DNA from: Ruegeria sp. EL01
GTDB lineage: Bacteria > Pseudomonadota > Alphaproteobacteria > Rhodobacterales > Rhodobacteraceae
DNA length: 64,000 nt
Direction: 5' to 3'
Assembly: GCF_900313035.1 (NCBI RefSeq)
Contig: NZ_OMPS01000046.1
Coordinates: 186,001-250,000 of the forward strand
The position numbers and the translations under genes are program-made. Each line of letters opens with the position of its first letter. Positions within the stretch are counted from its first letter, which is position 1. A model generated the notes under the pieces. That model searched no databases. It had not been told where the DNA came from and saw only the letters and a program-made list of their open reading frames with translations. Positions 27,381-36,889 of the stretch are shown here, in pieces.

Positions 27381-28451
27381 TTAGCGCCCTCTGATCACCA
27401 TCAATTCACCTATGTTTTCGCGTGTGATGTAGCCAATCATACGTCCAGTCCGACCGAGCACGGCGATGGCCGGCGCGCCTTTGTGCAATTCTTCCAGTAC
27501 GGTCTCAAGACCCACCGTCAAACCCAACTGGGGAATGTCGCTTTCCATGATTGAAGTTGCCAGGTCCGAGCGGGGATGATCCCCTGCAAGCGCCGCAAAC
27601 AACCGATCCCGGGTCACAAACCCCAGCAACGCGCCGTCTGCATCTAATACCGGGAACTCATGCTGAGTGGTGTGAATAACTGCCTGCGCTGCTGTGCTAA
27701 GCGTGTCGGCGGGGGACAGGGCGTGAAACTCGGTAATCATGGCATCACGTGCCAAAACGCGGCGTGCAACGGACCTTAGGGCCACATCCTGGCTTTCGGC
27801 GTTGGCCGCGACGAAGACAAACACGGCGATCAGGATCAAGATTGGGTTGCCAGAGCTTAACCCCAGGAAGCCAAACCCGACCGCAACAACCTGACCACCG
27901 AGGGCCGCCAATCGCGTTGCCTTGACGCGATCCATCCGAAGGCAAAGCAGCGCGCGGAACACGCGGCCTCCGTCCATGGGAAATGCCGGGATCATGTTGA
28001 AAGCGGCCAAAAGCAGATTGACGTAGGCGAGCCTGTCCAGAAGCCCGACATTGGCGGACTCGATCTGAGTGATAGCCTCGTAAGGCATCCCGGCGCCCAG
28101 TATGACAAGTATGACCCAGATCGCGACGTTGACGGCGGGACCGGCAAGCGCCACCCAGACCTCTTGCATTGGTTTCTCTGGGATCCGTTCCAACCGCGCA
28201 AGGCCGCCAATGGGTAAAAGCGTGATGTCAGGGGTCTTTATCCCATAGCGCCGCGCCATAAGGGCATGACCAAATTCGTGCGCGACCACACAGGCAAACA
28301 AAGCCAGCACAAAAACCAGATTTTCGATTGCTGCGGGCCACCCGCCGCTGGAATAGGCGGCAAATCCGATCCAGGCCAACAACAGGAAAAAGGTGACATG
28401 GACCCTCAGTTCGGAGCCGAGCAATCGTCCGAGAGAGAAGGACCATGTCAT
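27381..28451 (-). CDS. Site-2 protease family zinc metalloprotease with CBS domains
   Basis: A 356-residue membrane protease. The zinc-binding HEFGHALMARRYG lies in the second membrane segment (about residue 60) and the third ligand motif NMIPAFPMDGGR near 170, both intact. About six membrane segments precede a pair of CBS domains (about 240-350) that may bind adenosine nucleotides and regulate activity. This M50B group cleaves membrane-bound substrates, but the target here is unknown. It follows ssb by 18 bp on the same strand. Confidence 0.88.
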   Translation of the reverse strand: MTWSFSLGRLLGSELRVHVTFFLLLAWIGFAAYSSGGWPAAIENLVFVLALFACVVAHEFGHALMARRYGIKTPDITLLPIGGLARLERIPEKPMQEVWVALAGPAVNVAIWVILVILGAGMPYEAITQIESANVGLLDRLAYVNLLLAAFNMIPAFPMDGGRVFRALLCLRMDRVKATRLAALGGQVVAVGFGFLGLSSGNPILILIAVFVFVAANAESQDVALRSVARRVLARDAMITEFHALSPADTLSTAAQAVIHTTQHEFPVLDADGALLGFVTRDRLFAALAGDHPRSDLATSIMESDIPQLGLTVGLETVLEELHKGAPAIAVLGRTGRMIGYITRENIGELMVIRGR

Positions 28452-28469
28452 TTGATGTCTCCGTTTCGC

Positions 28470-28967
28470 TTAGAACGGAATCTCGTCGTCATCGATTCCG
28501 CCGGATGCCGGGGCAGGGGCACTGGATGGGGCGCCGTATGGGTCTCCGCCACCATAGCCACCACCGGCCTGGCCGCCGCCGTAGCCGCCAGATTGTCCGC
28601 CGCCGCCTTCACCACCCCGACTGTCCAACAAGGTCAGTTCGCCGCGATAAGGACGCAGAACAACCTCGGTTGAATACCGATCCTGACCAGATTGATCCTG
28701 CCATTTGCGCGTTTCCAACTGGCCTTCAATATAGACCTTGCTGCCTTTACGCAGATATTGCTCGGCAATACGGGCCAGAGGTTCCGAGAAAATGGCGACC
28801 GAGTGCCACTCCGTACGCTCGCGCCGTTCGCCGGTATTGCGGTCTTTCCAGTTCTCCGACGTGGCAATGCGCAGATTGCATACTTTTCCGCCGTTCTGGA
28901 ATGACCGGACCTCGGGATCGCGGCCAAGATTGCCGACCAAAATGACCTTGTTGACTGAACCCGCCAT
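28470..28967 (-). CDS. ssb: Single-stranded DNA-binding protein
   Basis: A 165-residue SSB. The OB fold is at residues about 4-110 ([43 protein letters not shown]). A glycine-rich disordered linker follows, and the tip ends in DDEIPF, which docks many repair and replication proteins. It starts at an ATG with GGGGAG upstream. The protease gene follows 18 bp downstream; this is probably a shared transcript with no functional tie. Confidence 0.96.
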   Translation of the reverse strand: MAGSVNKVILVGNLGRDPEVRSFQNGGKVCNLRIATSENWKDRNTGERRERTEWHSVAIFSEPLARIAEQYLRKGSKVYIEGQLETRKWQDQSGQDRYSTEVVLRPYRGELTLLDSRGGEGGGGQSGGYGGGQAGGGYGGGDPYGAPSSAPAPASGGIDDDEIPF

Positions 28968-29172
28968 GAAACTCCCCGTTCTGTGCTAACTTAGATGCGC
29001 CGAATCTGGCGCTGCGTGTCTGTGCGACCCTATACGGCCTGCATCATGGTTAAAACACAGTTGATCGGAACAACAGTCGGCAAGAATTCTTTCGACACCA
29101 TTTACCAAGCTTTCATTTTTGACTGGAATACATATACTCCGTCTGATTTTGGAACGAGCGGGATAGGCTTTC

Positions 29173-29751
29173 ATGCGTTCTCTGGTTTTTGGTTTGTGTG
29201 CCCTGTGCCTTGCATCGGTTTCAGGTCCGGTGGAAGCGCAGACGCTGTCCTCTAAAAGCCGTAAGGACATTTTTCTGAAGCAGGCCAAAGTGTTGGATTC
29301 CCGTGCGGCGACACAGTACCGCGGGTCCGAACGGCTGAAGCCTAAGGCAGCGCAAGGGAAATTCAACAAACGCTATACCGGCAACTATCGCGGCCAATAC
29401 CTTTCGATGGCCCGCGAAGCGGCCCGATTGCACAGTATTCCGGAGGAGCTGTTTCTGCGCCTTGTGCAGCAGGAAAGTGGCTGGAACCCGCATGCCAAAT
29501 CCCACAAAGGCGCGCTGGGGTTGGCTCAACTTATGCCGCAGACAGCAGACCTGTTGGGCGTGAACCCGCATGACCCCAAGCAAAACCTTGAGGGCGGCGC
29601 GCGGTATCTGTCGTGGCAGTATCGCAAGTTCAAATCCTGGCGTCTTGCACTGGCCGCCTATAATGCCGGCCCGAAGGCGGTTGAAAAACATGGTGGAATC
29701 CCACCCTACAAAGAAACCCAGAACTACGTGAAAGTGATCTGGGGCGGCTGA
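29173..29751 (+). CDS. Lytic transglycosylase (SLT domain)
   Basis: A 192-residue secreted protein with a signal peptide ([22 protein letters not shown]) and a C-terminal SLT domain. The catalytic Glu is in [12 protein letters not shown], followed by [22 protein letters not shown] and [19 protein letters not shown], all typical. It cleaves the glycan strands of peptidoglycan. It is a minimal single-domain member and may serve a cell-envelope machine or turnover. No partner gene is adjacent. Confidence 0.9.
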   Translation: MRSLVFGLCALCLASVSGPVEAQTLSSKSRKDIFLKQAKVLDSRAATQYRGSERLKPKAAQGKFNKRYTGNYRGQYLSMAREAARLHSIPEELFLRLVQQESGWNPHAKSHKGALGLAQLMPQTADLLGVNPHDPKQNLEGGARYLSWQYRKFKSWRLALAAYNAGPKAVEKHGGIPPYKETQNYVKVIWGG

Positions 29752-29848
29752 CAATCGCGATGCCGCAGTGCAGAGTGTCCGTTTCTTGATAGATGACCGT
29801 CCGGCAATCTAGTCTGAAAGAGAACTGCCCAGCAAAAGGGGCCTCTGG

Positions 29849-30811
29849 ATGCCAAGTGATCGCCCAAACATTCCCAAGGATACTTTGGCCAACTGGCAGC
29901 AACTGGTTGATCTGGTTGCGCAGCTTGCAGATGTGCCTGCCAGTTTGATCATGAAAACTGATGCGCCAGAACACGCGGTGCTCATAACCTCCGATCATCC
30001 GGACAATCCCTATCCGGTTGGGCTGAGCTTTCAATTGAACCCAAAGCTATATTGTCAGGGGGTCTTTGAGCGCGATGGAGAGCTTTTGGTCGAAGATGCG
30101 ACCTGTGATCCGGCTTGGGCCGACAATGACGATTTGGAACATGGAATGTCATTTTATATCGGTCTGCCGTTGAAGTGGCCCGATGGAACGGTATTCGGCA
30201 CCATTTGTGTCCTGGATCGGAAACGCAATCGTCAGGCGCTTTTGTTTAGGGAAGGTCTGGGTCAGTTCGCGCGCATCGTCGAATCGGATTTAGCTTTGTT
30301 GCAAGAGGTTTACCTGCGCCGCGCGCTTGAAGAAAAGCTGAACGAAACACTGGCGCAGCTTGAAAACCGCGTTGCAGAACGTACACGCGAATTGCGGGAA
30401 ACCAACACTGCGCTGCGCGTTCTGTTGTCCAGTTTGGACGATGATCGCAAAAGCCGTGACCATGAGATTGTCGAGCAGGTTCGAAACAGGGTCTTGCCCT
30501 ATCTCGACAAGGTTCGCAGCCACCTAGGGCGCGATGAAGCCCAGCACGTGTATCTCGAATTGGCGGAAAACAATCTGAATGAAATCACGTCGTCGATGTC
30601 GGACAAGCTGACGGACGCTTTTGCCGTGATGACACCGACCGAGATTGAAGTTGCGCAAATGGTCATGTTTGGAAAAACGACAAAAGACATTGCCAAGACG
30701 TTATCGCGCGAAACATCGACCATTGATTTTCATCGCAACAACATCCGCCGCAAACTTGGCCTTGATGGGCGTGCTCAAAACCTGCGGAGCCATCTGCTCG
30801 CGATTTCGTGA
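29849..30811 (+). CDS. GAF-like domain LuxR-type regulator
   Basis: A 320-residue protein with an N-terminal GAF-like sensory domain (about 10-160: LIMKTDAPEHAVL, GMSFYIGLPLKWPDGTVFGTICVLD). A coiled coil follows (about 165-215), and a C-terminal LuxR helix-turn-helix (PTEIEVAQMVMFGKTTKDIAKTLSRETSTIDFHRNNIRRKLG). The GAF part keeps the IGLPL..TVFGTICVLD core. It likely binds a ligand or chromophore and regulates transcription; the signal is unknown. A strong terminator follows. It is a single-gene unit. Confidence 0.85.
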   Translation: MPSDRPNIPKDTLANWQQLVDLVAQLADVPASLIMKTDAPEHAVLITSDHPDNPYPVGLSFQLNPKLYCQGVFERDGELLVEDATCDPAWADNDDLEHGMSFYIGLPLKWPDGTVFGTICVLDRKRNRQALLFREGLGQFARIVESDLALLQEVYLRRALEEKLNETLAQLENRVAERTRELRETNTALRVLLSSLDDDRKSRDHEIVEQVRNRVLPYLDKVRSHLGRDEAQHVYLELAENNLNEITSSMSDKLTDAFAVMTPTEIEVAQMVMFGKTTKDIAKTLSRETSTIDFHRNNIRRKLGLDGRAQNLRSHLLAIS

Positions 30812-30814
30812 CTA

Positions 30815-30844
30815 GGGAATATGGGGATTGCCCCCATATTTCCC
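30815..30844 (+). terminator. Terminator after GAF-LuxR gene
   Basis: A near-perfect inverted repeat (GGGAATATGGGG against CCCCATATTTCCC) directly after the stop codon, then CCTGATTTTTCC. It ends the regulator transcript. Confidence 0.8.
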
Positions 30845-30940
30845 CCTGATTTTTCCGACCTGAGCCAAAGGTTGATGACTTGTTACCCTCTCTGACATGT
30901 CGCGGGACGTACCGTGCCAATCCAACAGAGAGGACTAACA

Positions 30941-31927
30941 ATGGATCGCAAAGATCTGAAGCCCACCATTGTGAAAGGCAACAAGGATGCGCTGGCCCCC
31001 GGGCTTTCGCGGAGATCCTTTTTCATAGCAGCCGGTGCGGCCGGCGTAGGTGCGGGGGCTTCGCTGGTCGGGGTGAAACCAGCGCAGGCCCAGTCACAAG
31101 CCTGGCTGCAACCGGGCAACAACAACCACGTGATTGATCTGCAAGGATCAACGGGTCAAGCGAGTACCGGGACCGTCGGGATCGAGTATTACGGTCATTG
31201 CGCCATCAAGATCACATCACCCGGCGGGGCCACAGTTCTGTTTGACCCTTGGCGGGATGATCCATCCGGTGCCTGGGGATTGTGGTTCCGGAACGAATTC
31301 CCGCAGATCCCGGTGGATATCACAATGTCGACCCATGCGCATTTCGACCACGATGCGATTGAACGCCCAAGTTCCACAATGGTGTTGGATCGAATGGCGG
31401 GCAATTTCGAATTTGCGGATCTGAAGATCACCGGATTTGCCGACAAACACGCCTGCGTCGCTCCGGGCTGGTATGATTGGACAAATGCTCTGGCCGAGTT
31501 CGGTGCCGAGGCCTGCCCGCCGAACAATGTCGGTCACATGGATATGGTTGTCTATCTGGTTGAAACCGGTGGCATTCGCACGTTGATTTGGGGGGATAAT
31601 CGCCACAATCCACCCCAGGAATTCTGGGACTCGATTGGGGAGGTTGATGTTTTGACCCTGCCAGTCGACGGGTCCGAGCATATCCTTAGCTTTGATCAGG
31701 GTAATGACATCGTGGCCAAGCTAAAGCCCAAAATCATTATTCCAACGCACTACCTGAACGACGTCACATCGTACACGCTGACGACGCTGCAATCTGCTGA
31801 CGAGTGGGTCAAAGCCCAGCAGAGTTACAAGATGCTGGACAGCGCCAGTTTACAGTTGGAAGCGGGCGAAGTGAAAGGAATGACTCAGGAGTTCATGTAC
31901 TTCGGAAACAACGTGCAGACAGGGTAA
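30941..31927 (+). CDS. Exported metallo-beta-lactamase-fold hydrolase
   Basis: About 328 residues. I chose the ATG at 30941 because AGAGAGGA sits 5-12 bases upstream; the frame open to 30914 lacks this. The N-terminus has a twin-arginine signal (LSRRSFFIAAGAAGVGAG, cleaved near AQAQ), so it folds before export. The mature part is a UlaG/RomA-like MBL fold with STHAHFDHDA, the THxHxD zinc motif, and later NNVGHMDM and IPTHYL, which supply further metal ligands. The substrate is unknown. It is closed by a strong bidirectional terminator. Confidence 0.83.
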   Translation: MDRKDLKPTIVKGNKDALAPGLSRRSFFIAAGAAGVGAGASLVGVKPAQAQSQAWLQPGNNNHVIDLQGSTGQASTGTVGIEYYGHCAIKITSPGGATVLFDPWRDDPSGAWGLWFRNEFPQIPVDITMSTHAHFDHDAIERPSSTMVLDRMAGNFEFADLKITGFADKHACVAPGWYDWTNALAEFGAEACPPNNVGHMDMVVYLVETGGIRTLIWGDNRHNPPQEFWDSIGEVDVLTLPVDGSEHILSFDQGNDIVAKLKPKIIIPTHYLNDVTSYTLTTLQSADEWVKAQQSYKMLDSASLQLEAGEVKGMTQEFMYFGNNVQTG

Positions 31928-32004
31928 AGGACCCAGCCATCGGGACTACCACTCACGACGTGCTTCATATTCGTCGCGCCAAGATGACAATGGAGTGCAA
32001 ATGG

Positions 32005-32035
32005 AAAGGGCCGGTCACTGACCGGCCCTTTTCCG
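32005..32035. terminator. Bidirectional terminator
   Basis: A perfect 12 bp inverted repeat (AAAGGGCCGGTC / GACCGGCCCTTT) with a short loop and T-rich flanks in both directions, between the plus-strand MBL gene and the minus-strand ABC ATPase gene. Confidence 0.88.
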
Positions 32036-32049
32036 TCAATTTGGTTCGT

Positions 32050-34137
32050 TCACTCTGCGGCGATTTTTATGACCGGCTGCATCCGCGCCAGCACGTCGTC
32101 GGCCAGGTGGCATTTGACCTGATGACCGTCTGCCAGTGTTTTCACCGGAGGCACATCCGACTCGCAGCGTCCATCCGGCACCTCGGATTTCCAACGGCAA
32201 CGTGTCTGAAACGGACATCCCGGCGGAGGGTCCATCGCGGATGGAATATCACCTTCCAGAACGATGTGCTCCTTCTCGATAGACGTATCCGCAATTGGAA
32301 CCGCGCTCAGCAGGGCCTCGGTGTATGGGTGATAGGGCGGCGAGAAGACCTGATCCGTTGTTCCCAATTCGACCACATGACCCAGATACATCACCATGAC
32401 CCGGTCGCTGAGATAGCGCACAATCGACAGATCGTGGCTGATGAACAGCAGAGTTGTTTTATGCTCGCGCTGAATTTCCATCAACAGATCAGTCACCGCG
32501 GCCTGAACAGACACGTCAAGCGCCGAGACAGGTTCATCCGCCACAACGATCCGCGCGTCCCCAGCAAAGGCACGCGCGATGCCCACACGTTGCTTTTGGC
32601 CACCGGACAATTGCCTTGGCATCCTCTCGGCGAAGGCGCGGGGCAGTTTCACCAGATCCAACAACTCGAGCATTCGCTTTTTGCGCTCAGCCTCGGTATT
32701 GCCCACGCCAAAGATTTCCAGCGCCCGGATGATCTGGCGGCCCACGCTCATAGACGGGTTCAGGGTGTCGAACGGGTTCTGGAACACCATCTGAACCTCG
32801 CCCACTGTCTTGGCGTCCCGATCTTCGATTGGCACGTCTTCGATGTTGCGATTGTCCAGAAGGATTTGACCATCTGTCGCGGTTTCAAGCCCCATCAGAA
32901 CCTTGGCAAACGTGGATTTTCCGCAACCGGATTCACCCACAATGGCCAGCGTCTCGGACTCATGGGCTTCGAAACTCAGCGTTTCGTTGGCTTTCACAAC
33001 TTTCTTTGTACCGCCCCCAAACAAGGCGTTTGCGGCCACCTCATAGTATTTCTTGAGGTTGTCCATTTTCAGAACAACGCGGCCGATTTCGCCCTTTTCC
33101 TTTTGATCAGCCAATGTGATCGGCGCGTTCCAGTCTATTTCCTGGAACTTCAGACAACGTGTGTGATGCCGATCATTGCCCGGAACAGCATCCATCAGAA
33201 TGTTCTGAGAGTCGCAGCGCCCTTCTTCAAAATAGTCACATCGTGGGCCAAAGTTACACCCCGACGGGCGTTCGTGAGGCAGGGGAAAGTTGCCCGGAAT
33301 GGCCACCAATGGTCGGGAATTCTTGTCCGCGCCCGGCAGAGGGATCGAGCGGAACAACGCCTGCGTATAGGGGTGCTGCATCTCATCAAACACGTCTTTG
33401 ATCGAGCCGCGTTCAACTGCTTCACCGGAATACATCACGCATAGCCTGTCGCAGGTCTCCAAAACCAGACCAAGGTTGTGCGAAATAAACAGCATCGAGG
33501 TGCCGTATTTCTTGCCCAGATCCCTAACCAATTCGACCACAGCGGCCTCGACTGTCACGTCCAGCGCGGTTGTTGGTTCGTCCAATATCAGCAATGCAGG
33601 TTTTGACATCAGCGCCATCGCGATAACGATACGCTGCTGCTGACCACCTGACAGCTGATGCGGGAAAGAATTCAACATCCGCTCGGGGTCGGGCAGACGC
33701 ACATCGGTAACCACTTCCAAAGCACGGGCATAAGCCTCATCTTGGCCCACGCCCTCGTGGATCATCGGCACTTCCATCAGCTGTCTGCCGATTTTCATCG
33801 CCGGGTTCAGCGATGCCATCGGCTCTTGATAGATCATGGCGATCTCGTTGCCGCGGATGTCGCGCAGTTCTTCCGAACTCATCTCGGCCAGATCACGCCC
33901 CTTGAACTTGATCGTGCCGCCGACGACCCGGCCGTTTTTGCCAAGGTCTTGCATTACGCCAAGCGCCACGGTGGACTTGCCGCAGCCGGATTCCCCGACC
34001 AAACCAACAGCCTCGCCGGGTTGCACGCTGACCGAGAAATCCATCACGGCGGGAATTTCCCGAAGACGTGTGAAGAATGAGATCGACAGCTTGTCGATCT
34101 CGAGGATCGGGCCGTCATATTCCGCCATTTTACTCAT
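32050..34137 (-). CDS. Peptide-type ABC importer, fused double ATPase
   Basis: A 695-residue protein in which the two ATPases of a dipeptide/oligopeptide importer (DppD-like and DppF-like) are joined. Each half has Walker A (GESGCGKSTVAL and GESGCGKSTFAK), signature (LSGGQQQR and LSGGQKQR) and an oligopeptide C-terminal region (CNFGPRCDYF...C and CPFQTRCRWK...C; cysteines in both). It drives uptake through the permeases encoded immediately upstream. The ribosome site GAGGAG precedes the ATG. The fused form is common in Rhodobacteraceae. Substrate may be a peptide or another oligomer-like solute. Confidence 0.92.
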   Translation of the reverse strand: MSKMAEYDGPILEIDKLSISFFTRLREIPAVMDFSVSVQPGEAVGLVGESGCGKSTVALGVMQDLGKNGRVVGGTIKFKGRDLAEMSSEELRDIRGNEIAMIYQEPMASLNPAMKIGRQLMEVPMIHEGVGQDEAYARALEVVTDVRLPDPERMLNSFPHQLSGGQQQRIVIAMALMSKPALLILDEPTTALDVTVEAAVVELVRDLGKKYGTSMLFISHNLGLVLETCDRLCVMYSGEAVERGSIKDVFDEMQHPYTQALFRSIPLPGADKNSRPLVAIPGNFPLPHERPSGCNFGPRCDYFEEGRCDSQNILMDAVPGNDRHHTRCLKFQEIDWNAPITLADQKEKGEIGRVVLKMDNLKKYYEVAANALFGGGTKKVVKANETLSFEAHESETLAIVGESGCGKSTFAKVLMGLETATDGQILLDNRNIEDVPIEDRDAKTVGEVQMVFQNPFDTLNPSMSVGRQIIRALEIFGVGNTEAERKKRMLELLDLVKLPRAFAERMPRQLSGGQKQRVGIARAFAGDARIVVADEPVSALDVSVQAAVTDLLMEIQREHKTTLLFISHDLSIVRYLSDRVMVMYLGHVVELGTTDQVFSPPYHPYTEALLSAVPIADTSIEKEHIVLEGDIPSAMDPPPGCPFQTRCRWKSEVPDGRCESDVPPVKTLADGHQVKCHLADDVLARMQPVIKIAAE

Positions 34138-34182
34138 CTAGTATCTCCTCGCGAGAGTCTGGGGGAACCCCTTCATCTGGCT

Positions 34183-34218
34183 AAAAATATCCTGGGGGTC
34201 CGGGGGCAAAGCCCCCGG
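34183..34218. repeat. GC-rich stem-loop of dispersed type
   Basis: In the 92 bp between permease and ATPase genes lies an AT-rich lead (AAAAATATCCTGGGGGT) followed by the hairpin CCGGGGGC-AAA-GCCCCCGG. From memory of related genomes this pattern recurs between genes across Rhodobacteraceae; only one copy was noticed here. It may reduce ATPase mRNA levels or simply be a repeat. Confidence 0.55.
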
Positions 34219-34229
34219 CCGATATCGCA

Positions 34230-35693
34230 TCAATCCTTCAGACTTTCTTCGCGCAGACCGTCCGCCAGCAGGTTCAATCCAAGAACCAGAGACAGCAGCG
34301 CAAAGGCGGGCGGCAGGGCGGGGTGCAGATAGATCGACAGCAACTTACGCCCTTCGTTGATCGTAGAACCCCAGTCCGGGCTTTCCGGTGGCAGACCCAA
34401 CCCGAAGAAACCCAAGGTGCCCAGCAGGATGGTGGTATAGCCAATGCGCAGACAGAAATCGACGATCAGTGGGCCGCGCGCGTTTGGCAGGATCTCCCAA
34501 AGCATGATGTACCAAGGACCTTCGCCTCGGGTCTGTGCCGCAGCAACATAGTCGCGGGTTTTGATATCCAGTGCCAAACCTCGGACAATGCGAAACACGG
34601 TGGGTGAGTTCACGAAGACCACCGAAACGAACACCACCAGAATGCCGCCTGGAACGTCGAAAAGATCCAGATAGGTGGGCAGGCCCCAGATGCTGTAATC
34701 ATCCGTGTTGATCACGTACCCGTTTGTTGAAATTAGCGATAAGTACAGCCAGACCGTTACCCCCAGCACTCCGATCAACAGAGGCGTGCGGAAACTTGGT
34801 CTCGTGTAATAGCGCGAGTTTAGCAGAACGGTCAGAAACAGGATCGGGAACACGAACAACACGGCCGCCATATAGTTCGGCACGCCGGTCGCCACGATTT
34901 CTGGTGTGACCAGAAGATAGAACAGCAGGATGACCGGGAAAGCCAGGATCAGGTTGGCCAGGAACGACAGGAACGTGTCCAGACGACCACCATAATATCC
35001 CGCCGGAAGGCCGAGGGTAATGCCGACCATGAAGGCAAACATGGTTGCCAGCGGTGCGATCTGCACCACAATCCAGGCCCCTTTGACCATTCGGCTAAAG
35101 ACGTCGCGGGCAAGGTTATCGCCGCCCAGAAGATACCAGGCGTATTGTCCGTCTTCGGGGCTCGGCAAGGGCGTCCCGGGGACCTTGTTCTTCATGCCCG
35201 AGACCTGCGCCAAGGGGTCCTGTGTCACGATCAGGTCGAGTGCACCGAAAATCCCGGTGAACACCCAGAACATCACAAGGCCGAACCCGATCATGCCGAT
35301 TGGGCTGTCATACAGTTTGCCATAAAGACCCAGCCGCCGTTTATAGGCGATAGACATGGCAAACATGATGACCAGCGCCATCCAGACAGGCAGGAATTGT
35401 TGGGAAATTGCCCCGACAATGCCGGCGCTGGTGCCCATGACGATGCCCAGTACTAAGTAACCGACTGCCAATGCCACGCATGCAACAAAGCTGTAGCGCA
35501 AGGCCAGGTTGGTCAGGTTTCGAACACCGCTGCTGGACGTTATTGTTCCATCCGGGTTTACGGTGACCTGATCTTCCGGCAGGAAGATGCTTCCGACAAT
35601 CCAGATCACAATCGACAGGATCAATGCAGCAAGGGCGACCATCAATAGCGGGTTCAGAAAGGCGATAGAGCCGGTCCAGGTAAGAGGTTCCAT
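34230..35693 (-). CDS. Peptide-type ABC importer, permease (DppC-like)
   Basis: A 487-residue permease with an unusually long N-terminal half: about four membrane segments before residue 160, then the core ABC permease domain. The core holds the coupling helix motif YVAAAQTRGEGPWYIMLWEILPNARGPLIVD and ends GLNLLADGLREESLKD. Typical DppC proteins have about 300 residues, so this carries roughly 190 extra; the extended form exists in related importers. It shares a unit with the second permease (12 bp apart). Confidence 0.88.
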   Translation of the reverse strand: MEPLTWTGSIAFLNPLLMVALAALILSIVIWIVGSIFLPEDQVTVNPDGTITSSSGVRNLTNLALRYSFVACVALAVGYLVLGIVMGTSAGIVGAISQQFLPVWMALVIMFAMSIAYKRRLGLYGKLYDSPIGMIGFGLVMFWVFTGIFGALDLIVTQDPLAQVSGMKNKVPGTPLPSPEDGQYAWYLLGGDNLARDVFSRMVKGAWIVVQIAPLATMFAFMVGITLGLPAGYYGGRLDTFLSFLANLILAFPVILLFYLLVTPEIVATGVPNYMAAVLFVFPILFLTVLLNSRYYTRPSFRTPLLIGVLGVTVWLYLSLISTNGYVINTDDYSIWGLPTYLDLFDVPGGILVVFVSVVFVNSPTVFRIVRGLALDIKTRDYVAAAQTRGEGPWYIMLWEILPNARGPLIVDFCLRIGYTTILLGTLGFFGLGLPPESPDWGSTINEGRKLLSIYLHPALPPAFALLSLVLGLNLLADGLREESLKD

Positions 35694-35705
35694 GTTCTAT
35701 CTCCC

Positions 35706-36752
35706 TTACGAAATACGGATGCGTGGGTTGAGGTAGACATAGCCGATATCGGATATCAGCTGCGTCACCAGAACCACAAAGACCGACACGACCGAAATCG
35801 CCAGCAGCAGCTGGATGTCATTGTTCCCCGCAGCCTGAACCAGCGCCCAGCCAAAGCCCTTGTAGTTGAACAAGGTCTCGACGATCACAACGCCATTCAG
35901 CAGCCATGGGAACTGCAACATGATGACGGTGAAAGGTGCGATCAACGCGTTGCGCAATGCGTGTTTCACCACGATGTTGGGAAAGGATACGCCTTTCAGA
36001 CGAGCAGTCCGGATATACTGCGCCGTCATCACCTCGGTCATCGACGCGCGGGTCATTCGGGCGATATAGCCCATCCCATAAAGCGCAATGGTCAGAACCG
36101 GCAGAAAGAAGTTCTCGAAGGTCGGATTGTCCATCGCCTGCGTCGCTGTCCCCTTGAACCATTTCAGGCCCACAGTGGATGAGGTGAATATCGCAATGAA
36201 AATCACGCCGGACACATATTCCGGCGTCGCCGTTGTGATGATCGAGAAGGTGGACAAGGACCGGTCAAGGGCTGATCCCTCTCGCATCCCCGCCAGAACG
36301 CCGACGATCAGCGCGGATGGAACCATCAGCACCAGAACACAGAGCATCAAAAAGCCTGTGTTGCCCAGACGTTTGCCGACTATGCTGCCAACTTCGTCTT
36401 TGAACACACTGGAGTATCCCCAGTCCCCTTGCAGAACTCCGCAAAACCTCGGGGTGTTATCGGCCGTGGATCCGGGGCGGGTGCAGGTGCCCAAAACCTG
36501 GCCATCCTCCTGAACCTTCTGGTAGCCCGGCATAACGCCCAACCACTGGCCATATTTGATGAGTGTCGGTTGCAGATATCCCCTGTTCTCAAGCCATGTC
36601 TCGACCTGTTCGTCGGACATACGCTGGTTACCCTGCGTCTTGGCGAGTTTTTCAAGGTTTGGGTAGAGGTTGGTCAGAAAGAAAACCACGAACGTCAAGC
36701 ACAATGCCGTTAACAGCATGACGCCGAACCGTCGGAGGATGAATAGTCCCAT
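35706..36752 (-). CDS. Peptide-type ABC importer, permease (DppB-like)
   Basis: A 348-residue permease starting MGLFILRRFGVMLLTALCLTF, the usual DppB entry, and carrying the coupling region YIRTARLKGVSFPNIVVKHALRNALI and the end VTQLISDIGYVYLNPRIRIS. About six membrane segments. The external loop (about 60-120) is cysteine-containing and larger than usual. Transcribed after the binding-protein gene and before the DppC-like gene. Confidence 0.9.
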   Translation of the reverse strand: MGLFILRRFGVMLLTALCLTFVVFFLTNLYPNLEKLAKTQGNQRMSDEQVETWLENRGYLQPTLIKYGQWLGVMPGYQKVQEDGQVLGTCTRPGSTADNTPRFCGVLQGDWGYSSVFKDEVGSIVGKRLGNTGFLMLCVLVLMVPSALIVGVLAGMREGSALDRSLSTFSIITTATPEYVSGVIFIAIFTSSTVGLKWFKGTATQAMDNPTFENFFLPVLTIALYGMGYIARMTRASMTEVMTAQYIRTARLKGVSFPNIVVKHALRNALIAPFTVIMLQFPWLLNGVVIVETLFNYKGFGWALVQAAGNNDIQLLLAISVVSVFVVLVTQLISDIGYVYLNPRIRIS

Positions 36753-36843
36753 GTTGGCCCCTGTTATTCGGGTGTTCCGCAGATCAATGGACCATTTTCT
36801 GGCCTCGGACGTCCGACCCCGCGTCGGAATGTCTGCGGCTGGA

Positions 36844-36870
36844 AAGGGGCGCCCAAATCAGGCGCCCCTT
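36844..36870 (-). terminator. Hairpin after ABC binding-protein gene
   Basis: A perfect 10 bp stem (AAGGGGCGCC / GGCGCCCCTT) with a 7-base loop between the binding-protein stop and the permease start. In binding-protein-dependent importers such a hairpin often raises expression of the binding protein over the permeases. Confidence 0.7.
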
Positions 36871-36889
36871 GGGGGTGAGTAGGCGGGTT

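Noticed and set aside
31804-33444. 546-codon plus-strand open frame
   Set aside because: Lies wholly antisense to the double ATPase gene, with composition typical of a GC-rich shadow frame and no family motif.
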